A stretch of 51,994 nt of DNA from Rhodococcus sp. 06-462-5 (lineage in GTDB: Bacteria; Actinomycetota; Actinomycetes; Mycobacteriales; Mycobacteriaceae). Position 1 is the stretch's first letter; every line of letters starts with the position of its first letter. The DNA lies in assembly GCF_002258315.1 (NCBI RefSeq), contig NZ_NOYD01000045.1:1-51994 (forward strand), written 5' to 3'. This document shows positions 16,401 to 24,650 of the stretch, piece by piece. A program made the position numbers and the translations under genes. Under the pieces are notes generated by a model that made no database searches, had not been told where the DNA came from, and saw nothing but the letters and a program-made list of their open reading frames with translations.

Positions 16401-18973
16401 GCAACTTCGAGCTCTCGGGCGAACGGCTGCATCTGGTGTCGACGGCAACCGACTTCGATTCGCTCGCAGCAACTCTGGATTCGGTCGACGACATCGCCGG
16501 ACCGGCGCCGGAGAACCTGGCCGTCGACCTCTACCTGTCGTGGCCGGACGCACCGACCGACGGCGACGAGCTCTCGGCCCAGCTCCAGGCTGTGCTGGCC
16601 GCGCACCCCGGCACGGGCCGCTGGCGCCGCGTGACGGTGACCGCGTTCGGTTCCGCAGCGCGAAAGATGACCTACCGTCGCACCACGGTAGAGGGGTCCG
16701 AGCCTCTCGCCGAGGACACGATCATTCGGGACATGCACCCGCTGACCGGTCAGCGACTGGACCTGTGGCGACTGAAGAACTTCGACGGAGTTCGGTTGCC
16801 CGCCAGCGCCGGAACGTACCTGTTCCACCTGACGTCGAAGGCCAACCCGTCCGACGAGCGTCTGGTTGCCCTGGCCGAGATCCGCGGCGTCACAACGCAG
16901 TTGGACGACGCAGGCAACATCGTCGCGGTACCGGAGATCGAACGCACCGTCGCGGCCTGCCTCGACGGCATCCGCCGCGCTCAGGCCGGACGTGGCAAGA
17001 AGCGACTCGACGCCAACCGCGTCGTGCTCTACGTCTGGCCGGTACTCAACGTTCCCGCCGACCGCATCGCCACCATCGCCCGGCACATCGCGCCGCTGAC
17101 GATCGGTGCAGGCCTCGAGGAGATCACCCTCATCGCCCGCCTGGCCGAAACACCGGGCGCGACGCCACGCGAGGTGGCACTGCGCCTGTCGTACCGCTCC
17201 GGTGCCGGCATCGTCGCCAAGGTGACGCCGCCGCCGACCGAGCCGATGCGTCCGCTCGACGAGTACACCCAGAAGGTGCAACGCTCGCAGGCCCGCGGCA
17301 CCGTGTACCCGTACGAGCTGATTCCGTTGCTCAGCAGCAACGGCGGCACGTTCACCGAGTACGACTTCGACGCCGACGGCGTGCTCGCACCGGTCGATCG
17401 CCCCTACGGCCGCAACACCGCGGGCGTCATCGTCGGTGTCGCGACCACACCGACCGCCAAGTACCCCGAGGGCATCACCCGCGTCGCGCTGTTCGGTGAC
17501 CCGACCAAGGCACTGGGCACCGTCGCCGAGGCCGAGTGCTCGCGAATCGTTGCGGCCATCGACCTCGCCGAACAACTCGGCGCACCCGTCGAATGGTTCG
17601 CATTGTCCTCCGGAGCAACGATTTCCATGGAATCGGGCACCGAGAACATGGACTGGGTCTCGCGCGGACTGCGTCGCATCATCACCTTCACCCAGGCCGG
17701 CGGTGAGATCAACATCGTGGTCGCGGGCATCAACGTCGGCGCGCAGCCGTACTGGAACGCCGAAGCCACGATGCTTACCCACACCAAGGGCATCCTGGTG
17801 ATGACCCCCGACAGTGCGATGGTGCTCACCGGAAAGCAGTCACTGGACTACTCCGGCGGTGTCTCGGCCGAGGACAACTTCGGCATCGGCGGCTACGACC
17901 GCGTCATGGGCCCCAACGGCCAGGCGCAGTACTGGGCACCGAACCTGCGGGCCGCGTGCGACATCCTGTTCGCGCACTACGACCACGCGTATGCCGCTCC
18001 GGGAGAACGCTTCCCGCGCCGCGCAGCCACCGCAGACCCGACCGAGCGCGACGTACGCACGTACCCGCACGTGCACCCGTCGAGCGACTTCACCACCGTC
18101 GGCGACATCTTCTCCTCGGTCACCAACCCGGACCGCAAGAAGCCGTTCGACATTCGCACCGTGATGCGCGCCGTGGTGGACCAGGACCACTCGGTACTCG
18201 AGCGTTGGGCCGACATGGCCGACGCCGACACCTCCGTGGTGTTCGACGCCCACCTCGCCGGAATTCCGGTGTCCGTGATCGGCATCGAATCGCGGGCCAT
18301 CCCCCGCAAGGGCTGGTTCCCGTCCGACGGCCCCGATCAGTGGACCTCGGGCACCCTGTTCCCGAACTCGTCGAAGAAGACGGCACGTGCCATCAACGCC
18401 GCCAGCGGAAGCCGGCCGATCGTGGTGCTGGCCAACCTCTCCGGCTTCGACGGATCACCGGAATCGCTGCGCAACATTCAGCTCGAATACGGTGCCGAGA
18501 TCGGCCGCGCCATCGTCAACTTCGACGGACCGGTCGTGTTCTGTGTCGTATCGCGCTACCACGGCGGCGCGTTCGTGGTGTTCTCCGGAGCGCTCAACGA
18601 CAACATGGAGGTCCTCGCAGTGGAGGGCTCCTTCGCCTCCGTGCTCGGTGGTGCCCCCGCCGCAGCAGTGGTGTTCACCCGCGACGTCAACGCCCGCACC
18701 GCAGCGGACCCGACCGTCAAGGAACTCGAGACTGCGCTGAACGCAGCCGAGGACGACGCTGCCCGCTCGGCCCTGCGCGTGGAACTGGCCACCGTGCGAG
18801 CGAACGCCCGCAACGCCAAACTGGGTGAAGTGGCAGCCGAATTCGAGGCCATCCACAACATCCAGCGTGCGCAGAACGTCGGATCGGTGCACCACATCGT
18901 CCCCGCCGCCGAACTGCGTCCGCAGTTGGTCGCCGCCATCGAACGCGGAATGGCGCGGTCGTTGGCCAAGTAG
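13496..18973 (+). CDS. Single-chain multidomain biotin-dependent acyl-CoA carboxylase
   Basis: The approximately 1825-aa protein joins all carboxylase activities. Biotin carboxylase (residues 1-450) has the ATP-grasp loop GGGGRGIRKV and EVNTRLQVEHPITEYTTG. The biotin carrier domain has ESMKMET with the biotinylated Lys at about 619. An approximately 550-residue central region resembles the eukaryotic ACC central domain. N and C carboxyltransferase domains occupy the last approximately 520 residues (LTGKQSLDYSGGVSAEDNFG, later GFDGSPESLRNIQ). It should carboxylate acetyl-CoA or a related short acyl-CoA for lipid synthesis in the cytosol. I favour TTG 13496 (reading M-FKRIAVVNRGEAAVRL) because GAAGAGAG lies just upstream and family members begin there. 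GTG 13397 and ATG 13424 would add up to 33 atypical residues. It is monocistronic by position. Most actinobacterial carboxylases are instead split into AccA and AccD subunits. Confidence 0.88.
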   Translation: MFKRIAVVNRGEAAVRLIRAVRELNAEHDYGIRTVALHTEAEKRAMFVRQADEAVTLRKPAPGSAYLDYGVLEAALVESGADAVWVGWGFVAEDPTFADLVARLNITFIGPSADAMRLLGDKVEAKILAEKVGVPVAPWSGGPVETRADARRHAAAIGYPLIIKARSGGGGRGIRKVFHEDELELSLERTQGEAERSFGDPVVFLERLVTDARHVEVQVIADSHGNVWAPGVRDCSIQRRNQKVIEESSSPLLTKEQADQLRTASAELVKAAGYQGAGTVEYLYQPEQKIFTFLEVNTRLQVEHPITEYTTGIDLVKLQILVADGQALPGECPPEFGHAVEARLNAEDADNGFAPAPGTVELLKFPLGTGIRVDTGIAQGDVIPPDYDSMVAKVIAWGRDRSEALARLRNALRETTVVIDGGTTTKSFLLSLLDREEVISASADTGWLDRTEAGSQVGPTAVADIAIVAAAIDAYDAEEGRERTAFLNSARGGRPRATHAIGRTVELNYQGQAYKLEVGQTGTHRYSIDGDGIGDLQVDVERLGTYESRLVIGDRRYQVVTVAGAAHFLVEVDGISHQISQDEAGLVRAPAPAVVVAVPVAIGDEVEAGQTLVVLESMKMETAVRSPYAGTVREVLASVNGQVDAGAALLRVDQAGEQKVSEQAPRVQFRGIDDAEQRSPQRRALDRLDELAALITGFDVSGARARNLLSTYETLRADVPRNDSGLVSAELDLLNTFADICELSRNRPTMDEESTDERVHSPREHFHSFLHSLDADVQGLPDSFRTKLTRALAHYDAAIDEGRTPELEEAVYRVFLALQRMENQVPVIAALLGHWLSDCSAQPEATPAMAEVLERLIGATQARYPVIGDVARNLRFRLFDEPQIRSAREKIYDGVRGSLQYLAENPDAADYSARIAALVATPEPLIELLAQRITDPGALLEVITRQYYEIRTLEDVKAFDRDGRHFVTGNFELSGERLHLVSTATDFDSLAATLDSVDDIAGPAPENLAVDLYLSWPDAPTDGDELSAQLQAVLAAHPGTGRWRRVTVTAFGSAARKMTYRRTTVEGSEPLAEDTIIRDMHPLTGQRLDLWRLKNFDGVRLPASAGTYLFHLTSKANPSDERLVALAEIRGVTTQLDDAGNIVAVPEIERTVAACLDGIRRAQAGRGKKRLDANRVVLYVWPVLNVPADRIATIARHIAPLTIGAGLEEITLIARLAETPGATPREVALRLSYRSGAGIVAKVTPPPTEPMRPLDEYTQKVQRSQARGTVYPYELIPLLSSNGGTFTEYDFDADGVLAPVDRPYGRNTAGVIVGVATTPTAKYPEGITRVALFGDPTKALGTVAEAECSRIVAAIDLAEQLGAPVEWFALSSGATISMESGTENMDWVSRGLRRIITFTQAGGEINIVVAGINVGAQPYWNAEATMLTHTKGILVMTPDSAMVLTGKQSLDYSGGVSAEDNFGIGGYDRVMGPNGQAQYWAPNLRAACDILFAHYDHAYAAPGERFPRRAATADPTERDVRTYPHVHPSSDFTTVGDIFSSVTNPDRKKPFDIRTVMRAVVDQDHSVLERWADMADADTSVVFDAHLAGIPVSVIGIESRAIPRKGWFPSDGPDQWTSGTLFPNSSKKTARAINAASGSRPIVVLANLSGFDGSPESLRNIQLEYGAEIGRAIVNFDGPVVFCVVSRYHGGAFVVFSGALNDNMEVLAVEGSFASVLGGAPAAAVVFTRDVNARTAADPTVKELETALNAAEDDAARSALRVELATVRANARNAKLGEVAAEFEAIHNIQRAQNVGSVHHIVPAAELRPQLVAAIERGMARSLAK

Positions 18974-18992
18974 GGCCTGGGCTCGCTCAACG

Positions 18993-19070
18993 CAAACGCG
19001 CGCGCGTTTGCTGGATGCTCGCGGAACGGCTACCTGTTCCGCGAGCGTCTGGCGAATGCGCGCGCGTTTG
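18993..19070. repeat. Paired CGCGCGCGTTTG repeats flanking a hairpin
   Basis: A perfect 18-bp palindrome CAAACGCGCGCGCGTTTG lies at 18993-19010. Its right half recurs as GCGCGCGCGTTTG at about 19058-19070 after a GC hairpin. Alternating CG tracts of this kind could adopt Z-form DNA or extrude as cruciforms. They lie between two convergent genes. Confidence 0.6.
19017..19046. terminator. GC hairpin between convergent genes
   Basis: GCTCGCGGAAC (19017-19027) pairs perfectly with GTTCCGCGAGC (19036-19046) across an 8-base loop. It lies downstream of the carboxylase stop and of the small secreted-protein gene on the other strand, so it can terminate both. No U-tract follows. Confidence 0.6.
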
Positions 19071-19090
19071 TCGGTTCGGCTCAGGCCGCG

Positions 19091-19306
19091 TTACCAGTAG
19101 GTCACGTCTGTGGCGACGACACCGGTGCATTGACCGGTGAAAATGGTGACCGCGCAGGCCTCCCAGAGCCGCGACAGCATGTCGAAACCACCCAACACTC
19201 CGCTCGCGCTACCGGTGCTCGCGCTTCCGGTATCTGCCACCGCGACTGCCGGCGACGCGATGGCGATTACGGCCGCTCCCAACACAACAGCAATACGACG
19301 CTTCAC
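19091..19306 (-). CDS. Small secreted protein with two cysteines
   Basis: This 71-aa product starts at GTG 19306, preceded by GAAGAGGAGAA. It has a classic Sec signal: VKRRIAVVLGAAVIAIASPAVAVA with an AVA-type cleavage site, followed by DTGSAS. The mature peptide would be only about 45-50 residues. It starts with a Gly/Ser/Thr stretch and contains two cysteines (EACAV and GQCTG), which could form one disulfide after export. Similar tiny exported proteins of unknown function are common in Rhodococcus and Nocardia. I recognise no family. The longer reading starting ten codons upstream would place acidic residues before the signal and is less likely. Confidence 0.7.
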   Translation of the reverse strand: MKRRIAVVLGAAVIAIASPAVAVADTGSASTGSASGVLGGFDMLSRLWEACAVTIFTGQCTGVVATDVTYW

Positions 19307-19403
19307 GCTGTTCTCCTCTTCGACTCCGTCGGACATGGTTCGCTCGACACGCTAACCTCGCGTCCCCATTGTCGCAATCGTCCGATCGAACGATGCCGGG
19401 CCG

Positions 19404-20279
19404 TCAGCGCTCGAGGGTTCGGGCACTGACGAAGCGTCTCGGCTCACCGGTGAGCGGGTCCGTGAAATTCAGAGCCCGGGCCAGAAGTTGCAACGGCCGG
19501 GTGAAGTCATCGGCCGGGACCGATGTGTACACCGGATAGTACGGGTCGTTCACGATGGGAATCCCCAACGACGACAGGTGAATTCGCAGCTGATGGGTCT
19601 TACCGGTCTTGGGGAAGAGTCGATATCGGGCGGATGTGCCGAAAGTGTCGACCAGGTCGATCGAGGTCTCGCTGTTCGGCTCCCCCGGCTCCTCGTATGC
19701 CGTCATGACCCCGTGTTCTTTGAGGATTCGACTCCGGACGACGCGTGGAAACTCCAGCGCTGCATCGAATCCCGCAACCGCCTCGTATTCCTTGGTGACA
19801 TTACGGGACGAGAAGAGTTCCTGATACGGCCGTCGGGCATGCTTGGTCTTGGTGAAGAGCAACACCCCGGCGGTGGCGCGATCGAGTCGGTGCGCGGGCG
19901 TCAGGTCGGGGCAGTCGAACCGCCTGCGGAGCCGTACCGTCGCCGTTTCCGTCACGTGTCGGCCACGTGGGATGGTGGCGAGGAAGTGCGGCTTGTCGAC
20001 CACCAACAGGTCGTTGTCCTCGTGCAGGATGCCGATCTCGAACGGAACCGGAACCTCCTGCGCTGGAACGCGATAGAAGTACACCTGGCTGCCGGCGCGG
20101 TAACGCGTCGCGTCGGAGATGGGCCTGCTCTTCTCGTCGACCACTTCGGCGTCGCGCATCGCTCGTCGCCAGTCATCCTCGGGCATCGCACGTTCGAGAT
20201 ACTCCACGATGGTGGTGGCCGAATCACCGTGCGGCAACAGCAGTCTCAGCGGTGCGAGACCGTCCCGGAAGGGCAGCAT
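19404..20279 (-). CDS. RluA-type RNA pseudouridine synthase
   Basis: This 291-aa enzyme has the RluA/RluC core: LLVVDKPHFLATIPRG near residue 93, the catalytic-Asp motif AHRLDRATAGVLLF around residue 130, and the later FPKTGKTHQLRIHLSSLGIPIVND block that contacts RNA. It isomerises uridine to pseudouridine in rRNA or tRNA. The N-terminal approximately 80 residues lack an obvious S4 domain, so it resembles the TruC/YlyB-like stand-alone group. The start at 20279 lies four bases beyond the trhO stop codon, so the two RNA-modification genes form an operon and are probably translated in a coupled way. Confidence 0.88.
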   Translation of the reverse strand: MLPFRDGLAPLRLLLPHGDSATTIVEYLERAMPEDDWRRAMRDAEVVDEKSRPISDATRYRAGSQVYFYRVPAQEVPVPFEIGILHEDNDLLVVDKPHFLATIPRGRHVTETATVRLRRRFDCPDLTPAHRLDRATAGVLLFTKTKHARRPYQELFSSRNVTKEYEAVAGFDAALEFPRVVRSRILKEHGVMTAYEEPGEPNSETSIDLVDTFGTSARYRLFPKTGKTHQLRIHLSSLGIPIVNDPYYPVYTSVPADDFTRPLQLLARALNFTDPLTGEPRRFVSARTLER

Positions 20280-20283
20280 GTCT

Positions 20284-21126
20284 CTACGCGCAGTCGAGAC
20301 AGATCAACCGCAGACCACGGCCGGCGTCGCCGTCGAAGTCCTGATAGCGGGATGTCGGATTGCCACAGGCACTGCAGCGACCGATGACGGCGGTGTGATC
20401 GGAGAAGTTCTGTGCCATCCGCTTGTCGAACACGAACAGCGAACCCTCCCAGAGCGCGTCGTCGCCGAAAGTCTCTGCATACCGGACGATTCCGCCGTCG
20501 AGCTGATACACCTCCTCGAATCCGCGCGCGACCATCAACGACGAGAGCACCTCGCACCGCACTCCCCCGGTGCAGTACGTGACCACAGGGGACTGCTTCA
20601 GATGGTCGTAGGCACCGGAGTCGAGTTGGGAGACGAAATCTCTTGTCGTCTCGACGTCGGGCACCACTGCGTTCTTGAACTTGCCGATCTGTGCCTCGAA
20701 GGCGTTGCGGCCGTCGAAGAAGACGACGTCGTCGCCGCGGGAATCGACGAGCTCGTGCACCTGCTCAGGGCTCAGGTGAGTTCCGCCGCCGACAACCCCG
20801 TCGGCGTCGACCTTCAGTTCCCCGGGGGCACCGAAGGTGACGATCTCGTCCCGGACTCGAACGGACAGCCGCGGGAAGTCGTTACCGAGCCCCTCGGACC
20901 ACTTGATGTCGGCCGCCTTGAACGCCGGATAGCTACGGGTGCCGCGGACGTACCTCTTGACGTCGTCGACGTCACCGCCGACCGTCGCGTTGATGCCGTG
21001 TTCGGAGATCAGGATGCGTCCGGTCAGATTGTTCGACGCGGCCAGCGTCTGCTGCCACAACCGGATCGCCTCGGGATCGGGTAGCGGAGTGAACACGTAG
21101 AACAGGACGATTTTCGGTACAGCCAC
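20284..21126 (-). CDS. trhO: tRNA uridine(34) hydroxylase TrhO (rhodanese-like)
   Basis: The 280-aa protein matches the TrhO/YceA (UPF0176) family. It has an N-terminal acylphosphatase-like domain ([31 protein letters not shown]), then a rhodanese domain (residues about 125-225) with the active-site loop YCTGGVRCE, and a C-terminal zinc-binding-like tail ([20 protein letters not shown]). TrhO makes 5-hydroxyuridine at tRNA position 34 using oxygen. The next gene on the strand is a pseudouridine synthase, which supports an RNA-modification operon. Confidence 0.92.
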   Translation of the reverse strand: MAVPKIVLFYVFTPLPDPEAIRLWQQTLAASNNLTGRILISEHGINATVGGDVDDVKRYVRGTRSYPAFKAADIKWSEGLGNDFPRLSVRVRDEIVTFGAPGELKVDADGVVGGGTHLSPEQVHELVDSRGDDVVFFDGRNAFEAQIGKFKNAVVPDVETTRDFVSQLDSGAYDHLKQSPVVTYCTGGVRCEVLSSLMVARGFEEVYQLDGGIVRYAETFGDDALWEGSLFVFDKRMAQNFSDHTAVIGRCSACGNPTSRYQDFDGDAGRGLRLICLDCA

Positions 21127-21147
21127 ACCGATAAGTATGGCGCGTTG

Positions 21148-22797
21148 TCAGGCAGGCGGTGCCGCCGCCCGGACGCGCTGGGTGCCGGAGTCCACGGTGA
21201 AGCCCGCTCCCCAGTACACGCCGGTCTGCGGATCCTCCTTGGCGGTGAGGAACCAGTGGTCCATCCGAGCCGCCGTCCGGGTGACCTCGAAGACGCCGAA
21301 CCCGTGGCTGTCGAGGTCGACGAACTTCACGTGCTGGTTGAGCGCTTTGAATGCTTCCTCGGCGACGCGGCCCAGGGTGTGCGGCGGAGTACGCGTCAGG
21401 TCGTCGATATTGGCCGAACTCACCGAGGTGACCACTAGCTCGGTGGCGGCAGGCTCGGTGGTGGCATAGTGCGCCGCATCGAGCGGCACCTCGCAGGCCC
21501 ATGCCGAGTGGATGTCACCGGTGATGAAGACCGTGTTGTCGACGCCCGCGTCGACGATGGCACCGAGCAGTTTGCGGCGGTCGGCGGTGTAGCCGTCCCA
21601 CGGATCGGCGTTGTACGGCAGGCCGCCCTCCGGGATCCCGAGGAGCGAGGTGACGGCCCTGGCTGCGTCCCGGTCGAGCGGCGGGATCAGAGTGGGCGTG
21701 ATCATCACCGGGTTGCCGACGATCTTCCACTGCGTCGGCGACGAGACGATGCCGTCGGTGAGCCACTGCATCTGCTCCGCGCCGGTGATGGTCCGGTTGG
21801 GAGAATCGACCTCGGGCCCGTTGAACGGCAACACCTGCTGCGAGCGGTAGGTACGCAGATCCAGCATCGACAGCTCGAGGAGGTTGCCGAACCGGAGCCT
21901 GCGGTACAGATGACGGTTGGTCGCGGTGCCTGCGGCGCGGACCGGCATCCACTCGTAGTACGCCTGCTCCGAATTGGCCTTGCGCGTGTACCAATCACCC
22001 TCGGTGGCCGGGGTGTGGTTCTCGGCACCGCCGTCGTACGCGTCGTTGGCCGACTCGTGATCGTCCCACGTGCAGATCCACGGCACGCCGACGTGCGCGG
22101 CCTGCAGATCGGGATCGGACTTGTACTGTCCGTGACGCTGGCGGTAATCGGCGAGCGAGACGATCTCGTGGGTGGGCGAATGCTGCCGGATCACCCCGTC
22201 GCGGCCCGGGAAACCGCCCGTCTCGTACTCGTAGATGTAGTCGCCGAGATGGACGATGGCATCGAGGTCTCCCCGGGCGGCCAGATGCCGGTAGGCACCG
22301 AAGTACCCCGACTCCCAGTTGGAGCACGACACGACGCCGAAGCGCATCGCGTCGATATCGGCATCGTTGCGCGGAGCGGTGTGAGTGGTCCCGACGGCCG
22401 AGGCCGCGTCGCTCGTCCGGAAATCGTAGAAGTACGTCGTGTCGGCAGCCAGGCCGTCGACGTCGACCTTCACGGTGTGGTCGGTGTCCGGGCCGGTCGA
22501 GACAGTTCCGGAGGACACGACGTCCCCCATGTCTGCACTGCGGGAAATCCGCCACGTCACCGATACCTGCGGTCCGACGCCGGAGCCAGGGGTGGCGTCG
22601 GGCGTGGGAGTGACGCGGGTCCAGAGAACGATCGCGTCGGGCAACGGATCTCCCGACGCCACCCCGTGCAGGAAGCCCTGATCGCTGCCCTGCGCGTGTG
22701 CGATTGCGGGCAGCGTCGTGGCGACTCCGGCCACCGCGACGGCCACCGACGACGAGCGAAGAAACGTCCTTCTGGAAAGCGCAGACTCAGCGTGCAT
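21148..22797 (-). CDS. phoD: Secreted alkaline phosphatase D family protein
   Basis: This 549-aa protein starts with a Tat signal (SRRTFLRSSS, then a hydrophobic run ending before HAQGSDQ), so it is exported folded. A fibronectin-like N-terminal PhoD domain (residues 45-150, including IVLWTRVTP) precedes the metallophosphatase domain. That has metal ligands in VVSCSNWESGYFG, HLGDYIYEYE, WDDHESANDAYDGG, and the late TGDIHSAW. PhoD enzymes are Ca/Fe-dependent phosphodiesterases and phosphomonoesterases that release phosphate from organic phosphates, often under phosphate limitation. It is monocistronic with a short upstream spacer shared with the divergent photolyase gene. I could not identify a clear Pho box. 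Confidence 0.92.
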   Translation of the reverse strand: MHAESALSRRTFLRSSSVAVAVAGVATTLPAIAHAQGSDQGFLHGVASGDPLPDAIVLWTRVTPTPDATPGSGVGPQVSVTWRISRSADMGDVVSSGTVSTGPDTDHTVKVDVDGLAADTTYFYDFRTSDAASAVGTTHTAPRNDADIDAMRFGVVSCSNWESGYFGAYRHLAARGDLDAIVHLGDYIYEYETGGFPGRDGVIRQHSPTHEIVSLADYRQRHGQYKSDPDLQAAHVGVPWICTWDDHESANDAYDGGAENHTPATEGDWYTRKANSEQAYYEWMPVRAAGTATNRHLYRRLRFGNLLELSMLDLRTYRSQQVLPFNGPEVDSPNRTITGAEQMQWLTDGIVSSPTQWKIVGNPVMITPTLIPPLDRDAARAVTSLLGIPEGGLPYNADPWDGYTADRRKLLGAIVDAGVDNTVFITGDIHSAWACEVPLDAAHYATTEPAATELVVTSVSSANIDDLTRTPPHTLGRVAEEAFKALNQHVKFVDLDSHGFGVFEVTRTAARMDHWFLTAKEDPQTGVYWGAGFTVDSGTQRVRAAAPPA

Positions 22798-22924
22798 CGG
22801 GTCAGTTCATGCGATGGATCGTCGGTGGTCAAGTAAGGCGCGCCTGGGTCGGCCACAGTGTTCACCGGACGGTCATGCGCCGGATGCTGGTTTGCCTTCG
22901 TCGCTGCGGGAGAACACTCCGGGA

Positions 22925-24397
22925 ATGGACGCTCTGTGGTTGTTCGGTGATCAGCTCGGTCCGCACTTTCACTCGGTCGACGAGCATGCCGATCGGGATG
23001 TGCTGATGATCGAGTCGCGGCGCGTGTTCCGGCGTCGGCGATACCACCGGCAGAAGCTCCATCTCGTGTTGTCGGGGATGCGTCATCTTGCCGACGAGCT
23101 GGGCGACCGCGTCACCTACCTGCAAACCGAGACGTACCGGGAAGGATTGGCCGAGTACGGCAAGCCCGTGGTGGTGTTCGAGCCCACCTCACATGCGGCC
23201 GAGAAGTTCGTCGCCGCGCTGCACGAGGAGGGACTGGTCACGGAGATTCTGCCGACGCCGATGTTCGCGCTCCCCCGCGCCGAGTTCGCGGACTGGGCGG
23301 CCGAGCGTGGCACCTTCCGGATGGAGACGTTCTACCGGGAGCAGCGCAAGAAGTTCGGGGTGTTGATGGACGGTTCCGAACCGGTCTCCGGGAAGTGGAA
23401 CCTCGACGCCGAGAACCAGTCACCGCCCCCGAAGGGACGCCTGACACTCGGAGTCGAAGAACCGTGGTGGCCGACCGAGGATGCCATCGACGATCAGGTG
23501 CGCGCGGACCTCGACTCTTGGGACCTCGACACCGTCGGAGTGGACGGACCTCGCGTGTTCGCGGTGACCGCGGCCGAGGCATCGGACGCGTTGGCGCACT
23601 TCGTGAATTACCGCTTGGACAACTTCGGCAAGTACGAGGACGCGGTGATGGCCGACGACTGGACGATGTCTCACTCGCTGCTGTCGGTGCCATTGAACCT
23701 CGGCCTGCTGCAACCGCTGGACGTGGCGCACGCCGCCGAGGACGCCCACCGCGACGGCACCCCGCTGGCGAGCGTGGAGGGCTTCGTTCGGCAGATCCTC
23801 GGCTGGCGCGAATACGTGTGGCACCTGTATTGGCATCTGGGTCCGGAGTATCTCGAGCGCAACAAACTCGAAGCCCATGAGCCACTACCGGATTGGCTGC
23901 TCGAGTTGGACGGCGACGCGGTGGTCGCGAAATGCCTGTCGTCGACGGTGGACGGCGTGCGCGAGCGCGGCTGGGTGCACCACATTCCCCGCCTGATGAT
24001 CCTGGGAAACTTTGCGCTGCAACATGCCTGGGACCCACGAGCGCTGACCGACTGGTTCGCAACGGCTTTCGTCGACGGGTTCGCCTGGGTTATGCCGGTG
24101 AACGTGATCGGCATGAGCCAGCACGCAGACGGCGGCGTGATCGCCACCAAGCCCTACGCCTCGGGCGGGGCGTACCTGAACCGCATGACCGACTACTGCA
24201 AGCCGTGCGAATTCAACCCGAAGAAGCGACTGGGCGACGACGCATGCCCCTTCACCGCCGGCTACTGGGCCTTCGTGCACCGGCATCGAGAGATGTTGGC
24301 GCTCAATCACCGCACGGCGCGGCAGGTGTCGTCGATGAACCGATTGAGCGACCTCGAGCAAGTATTGGAACAGGAACGGCAGCGCGAGGTGTACTGA
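22925..24397 (+). CDS. FeS-type photolyase/cryptochrome (FeS-BCP, PhrB-like)
   Basis: This 490-aa protein begins LWLFGDQLGPHF, typical of the deoxyribodipyrimidine photolyase-related family. FAD-binding C-terminal helices include GWREYVWHLYW and MSQHADGGVIATKPYASGGAYLNRM. Four cysteines at about residues 337, 425, 428 and 441 match the C-x87-C-x2-C-x12-C spacing of the [4Fe-4S] cluster in Agrobacterium PhrB, so it is expected to bind FAD, a lumazine-type antenna and a 4Fe-4S cluster. It should repair (6-4) photoproducts using light. ATG 22925 is chosen because family members start there; the frame upstream is a phoD shadow. Its last 15 codons are repeated after the following DUF222 gene, so its 3' end marks one boundary of an inserted cassette. 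Confidence 0.92.
   Translation: MDALWLFGDQLGPHFHSVDEHADRDVLMIESRRVFRRRRYHRQKLHLVLSGMRHLADELGDRVTYLQTETYREGLAEYGKPVVVFEPTSHAAEKFVAALHEEGLVTEILPTPMFALPRAEFADWAAERGTFRMETFYREQRKKFGVLMDGSEPVSGKWNLDAENQSPPPKGRLTLGVEEPWWPTEDAIDDQVRADLDSWDLDTVGVDGPRVFAVTAAEASDALAHFVNYRLDNFGKYEDAVMADDWTMSHSLLSVPLNLGLLQPLDVAHAAEDAHRDGTPLASVEGFVRQILGWREYVWHLYWHLGPEYLERNKLEAHEPLPDWLLELDGDAVVAKCLSSTVDGVRERGWVHHIPRLMILGNFALQHAWDPRALTDWFATAFVDGFAWVMPVNVIGMSQHADGGVIATKPYASGGAYLNRMTDYCKPCEFNPKKRLGDDACPFTAGYWAFVHRHREMLALNHRTARQVSSMNRLSDLEQVLEQERQREVY
24351..24396 (+). repeat. 46-bp direct repeat, copy A (photolyase 3' end)
   Basis: This copy encodes the end of the photolyase, LEQVLEQERQREVY followed by TGA. It recurs at 26189-26234 with four differences, all at third codon positions and synonymous (caa/cag, gta/gtg, cgg/cga, gtg/gtc). 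The two copies flank the DUF222-HNH gene with a period of 1838 bases. Confidence 0.95.
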
Positions 24398-24614
24398 TAA
24401 ATCAGAAAATTCGGCGCCTCGCCCAAACCCGCATGCGGACGACCGTCAGGATCGACGGTCCAGAGGAAACGCACCAAAAATCGGGTGTGCACTCTTCGCC
24501 CACAATGACCGAGACTTGCGATCTTCGGGTGCCGACGGTCCCTTACCACGACGCACCGACAGGTTCAGGATCGCGAATAATTAAGCAGAGCAACAGTTTT
24601 CGAATCAACTATGG

Positions 24615-24643
24615 TTGTCAATCGAACGCGCGTTCGATACACT
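24615..24643 (+). promoter_or_regulatory. Promoter of the DUF222-HNH gene with embedded LexA site
   Basis: TTGTCA (24615-24620) and TACACT (24638-24643) are 17 bases apart. The spacer is almost filled by the LexA box. Transcription would begin near 24650, one base from the ATG at 24651, so the mRNA is expected to be leaderless. No Shine-Dalgarno sequence precedes the ATG, which agrees. Confidence 0.6.
24622..24637. promoter_or_regulatory. LexA (SOS) box TCGAAC-N4-GTTCGA
   Basis: The sequence TCGAACGCGCGTTCGA is a perfect match to the actinobacterial SOS-box consensus TCGAAC(N4)GTTCGA. It lies between the -35 and -10 hexamers of the HNH gene. LexA bound here would block polymerase, so the gene should be induced by DNA damage, as described for several 13E12-family genes of Mycobacterium tuberculosis. 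Confidence 0.85.
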
Positions 24644-24650
24644 TGCTCCC

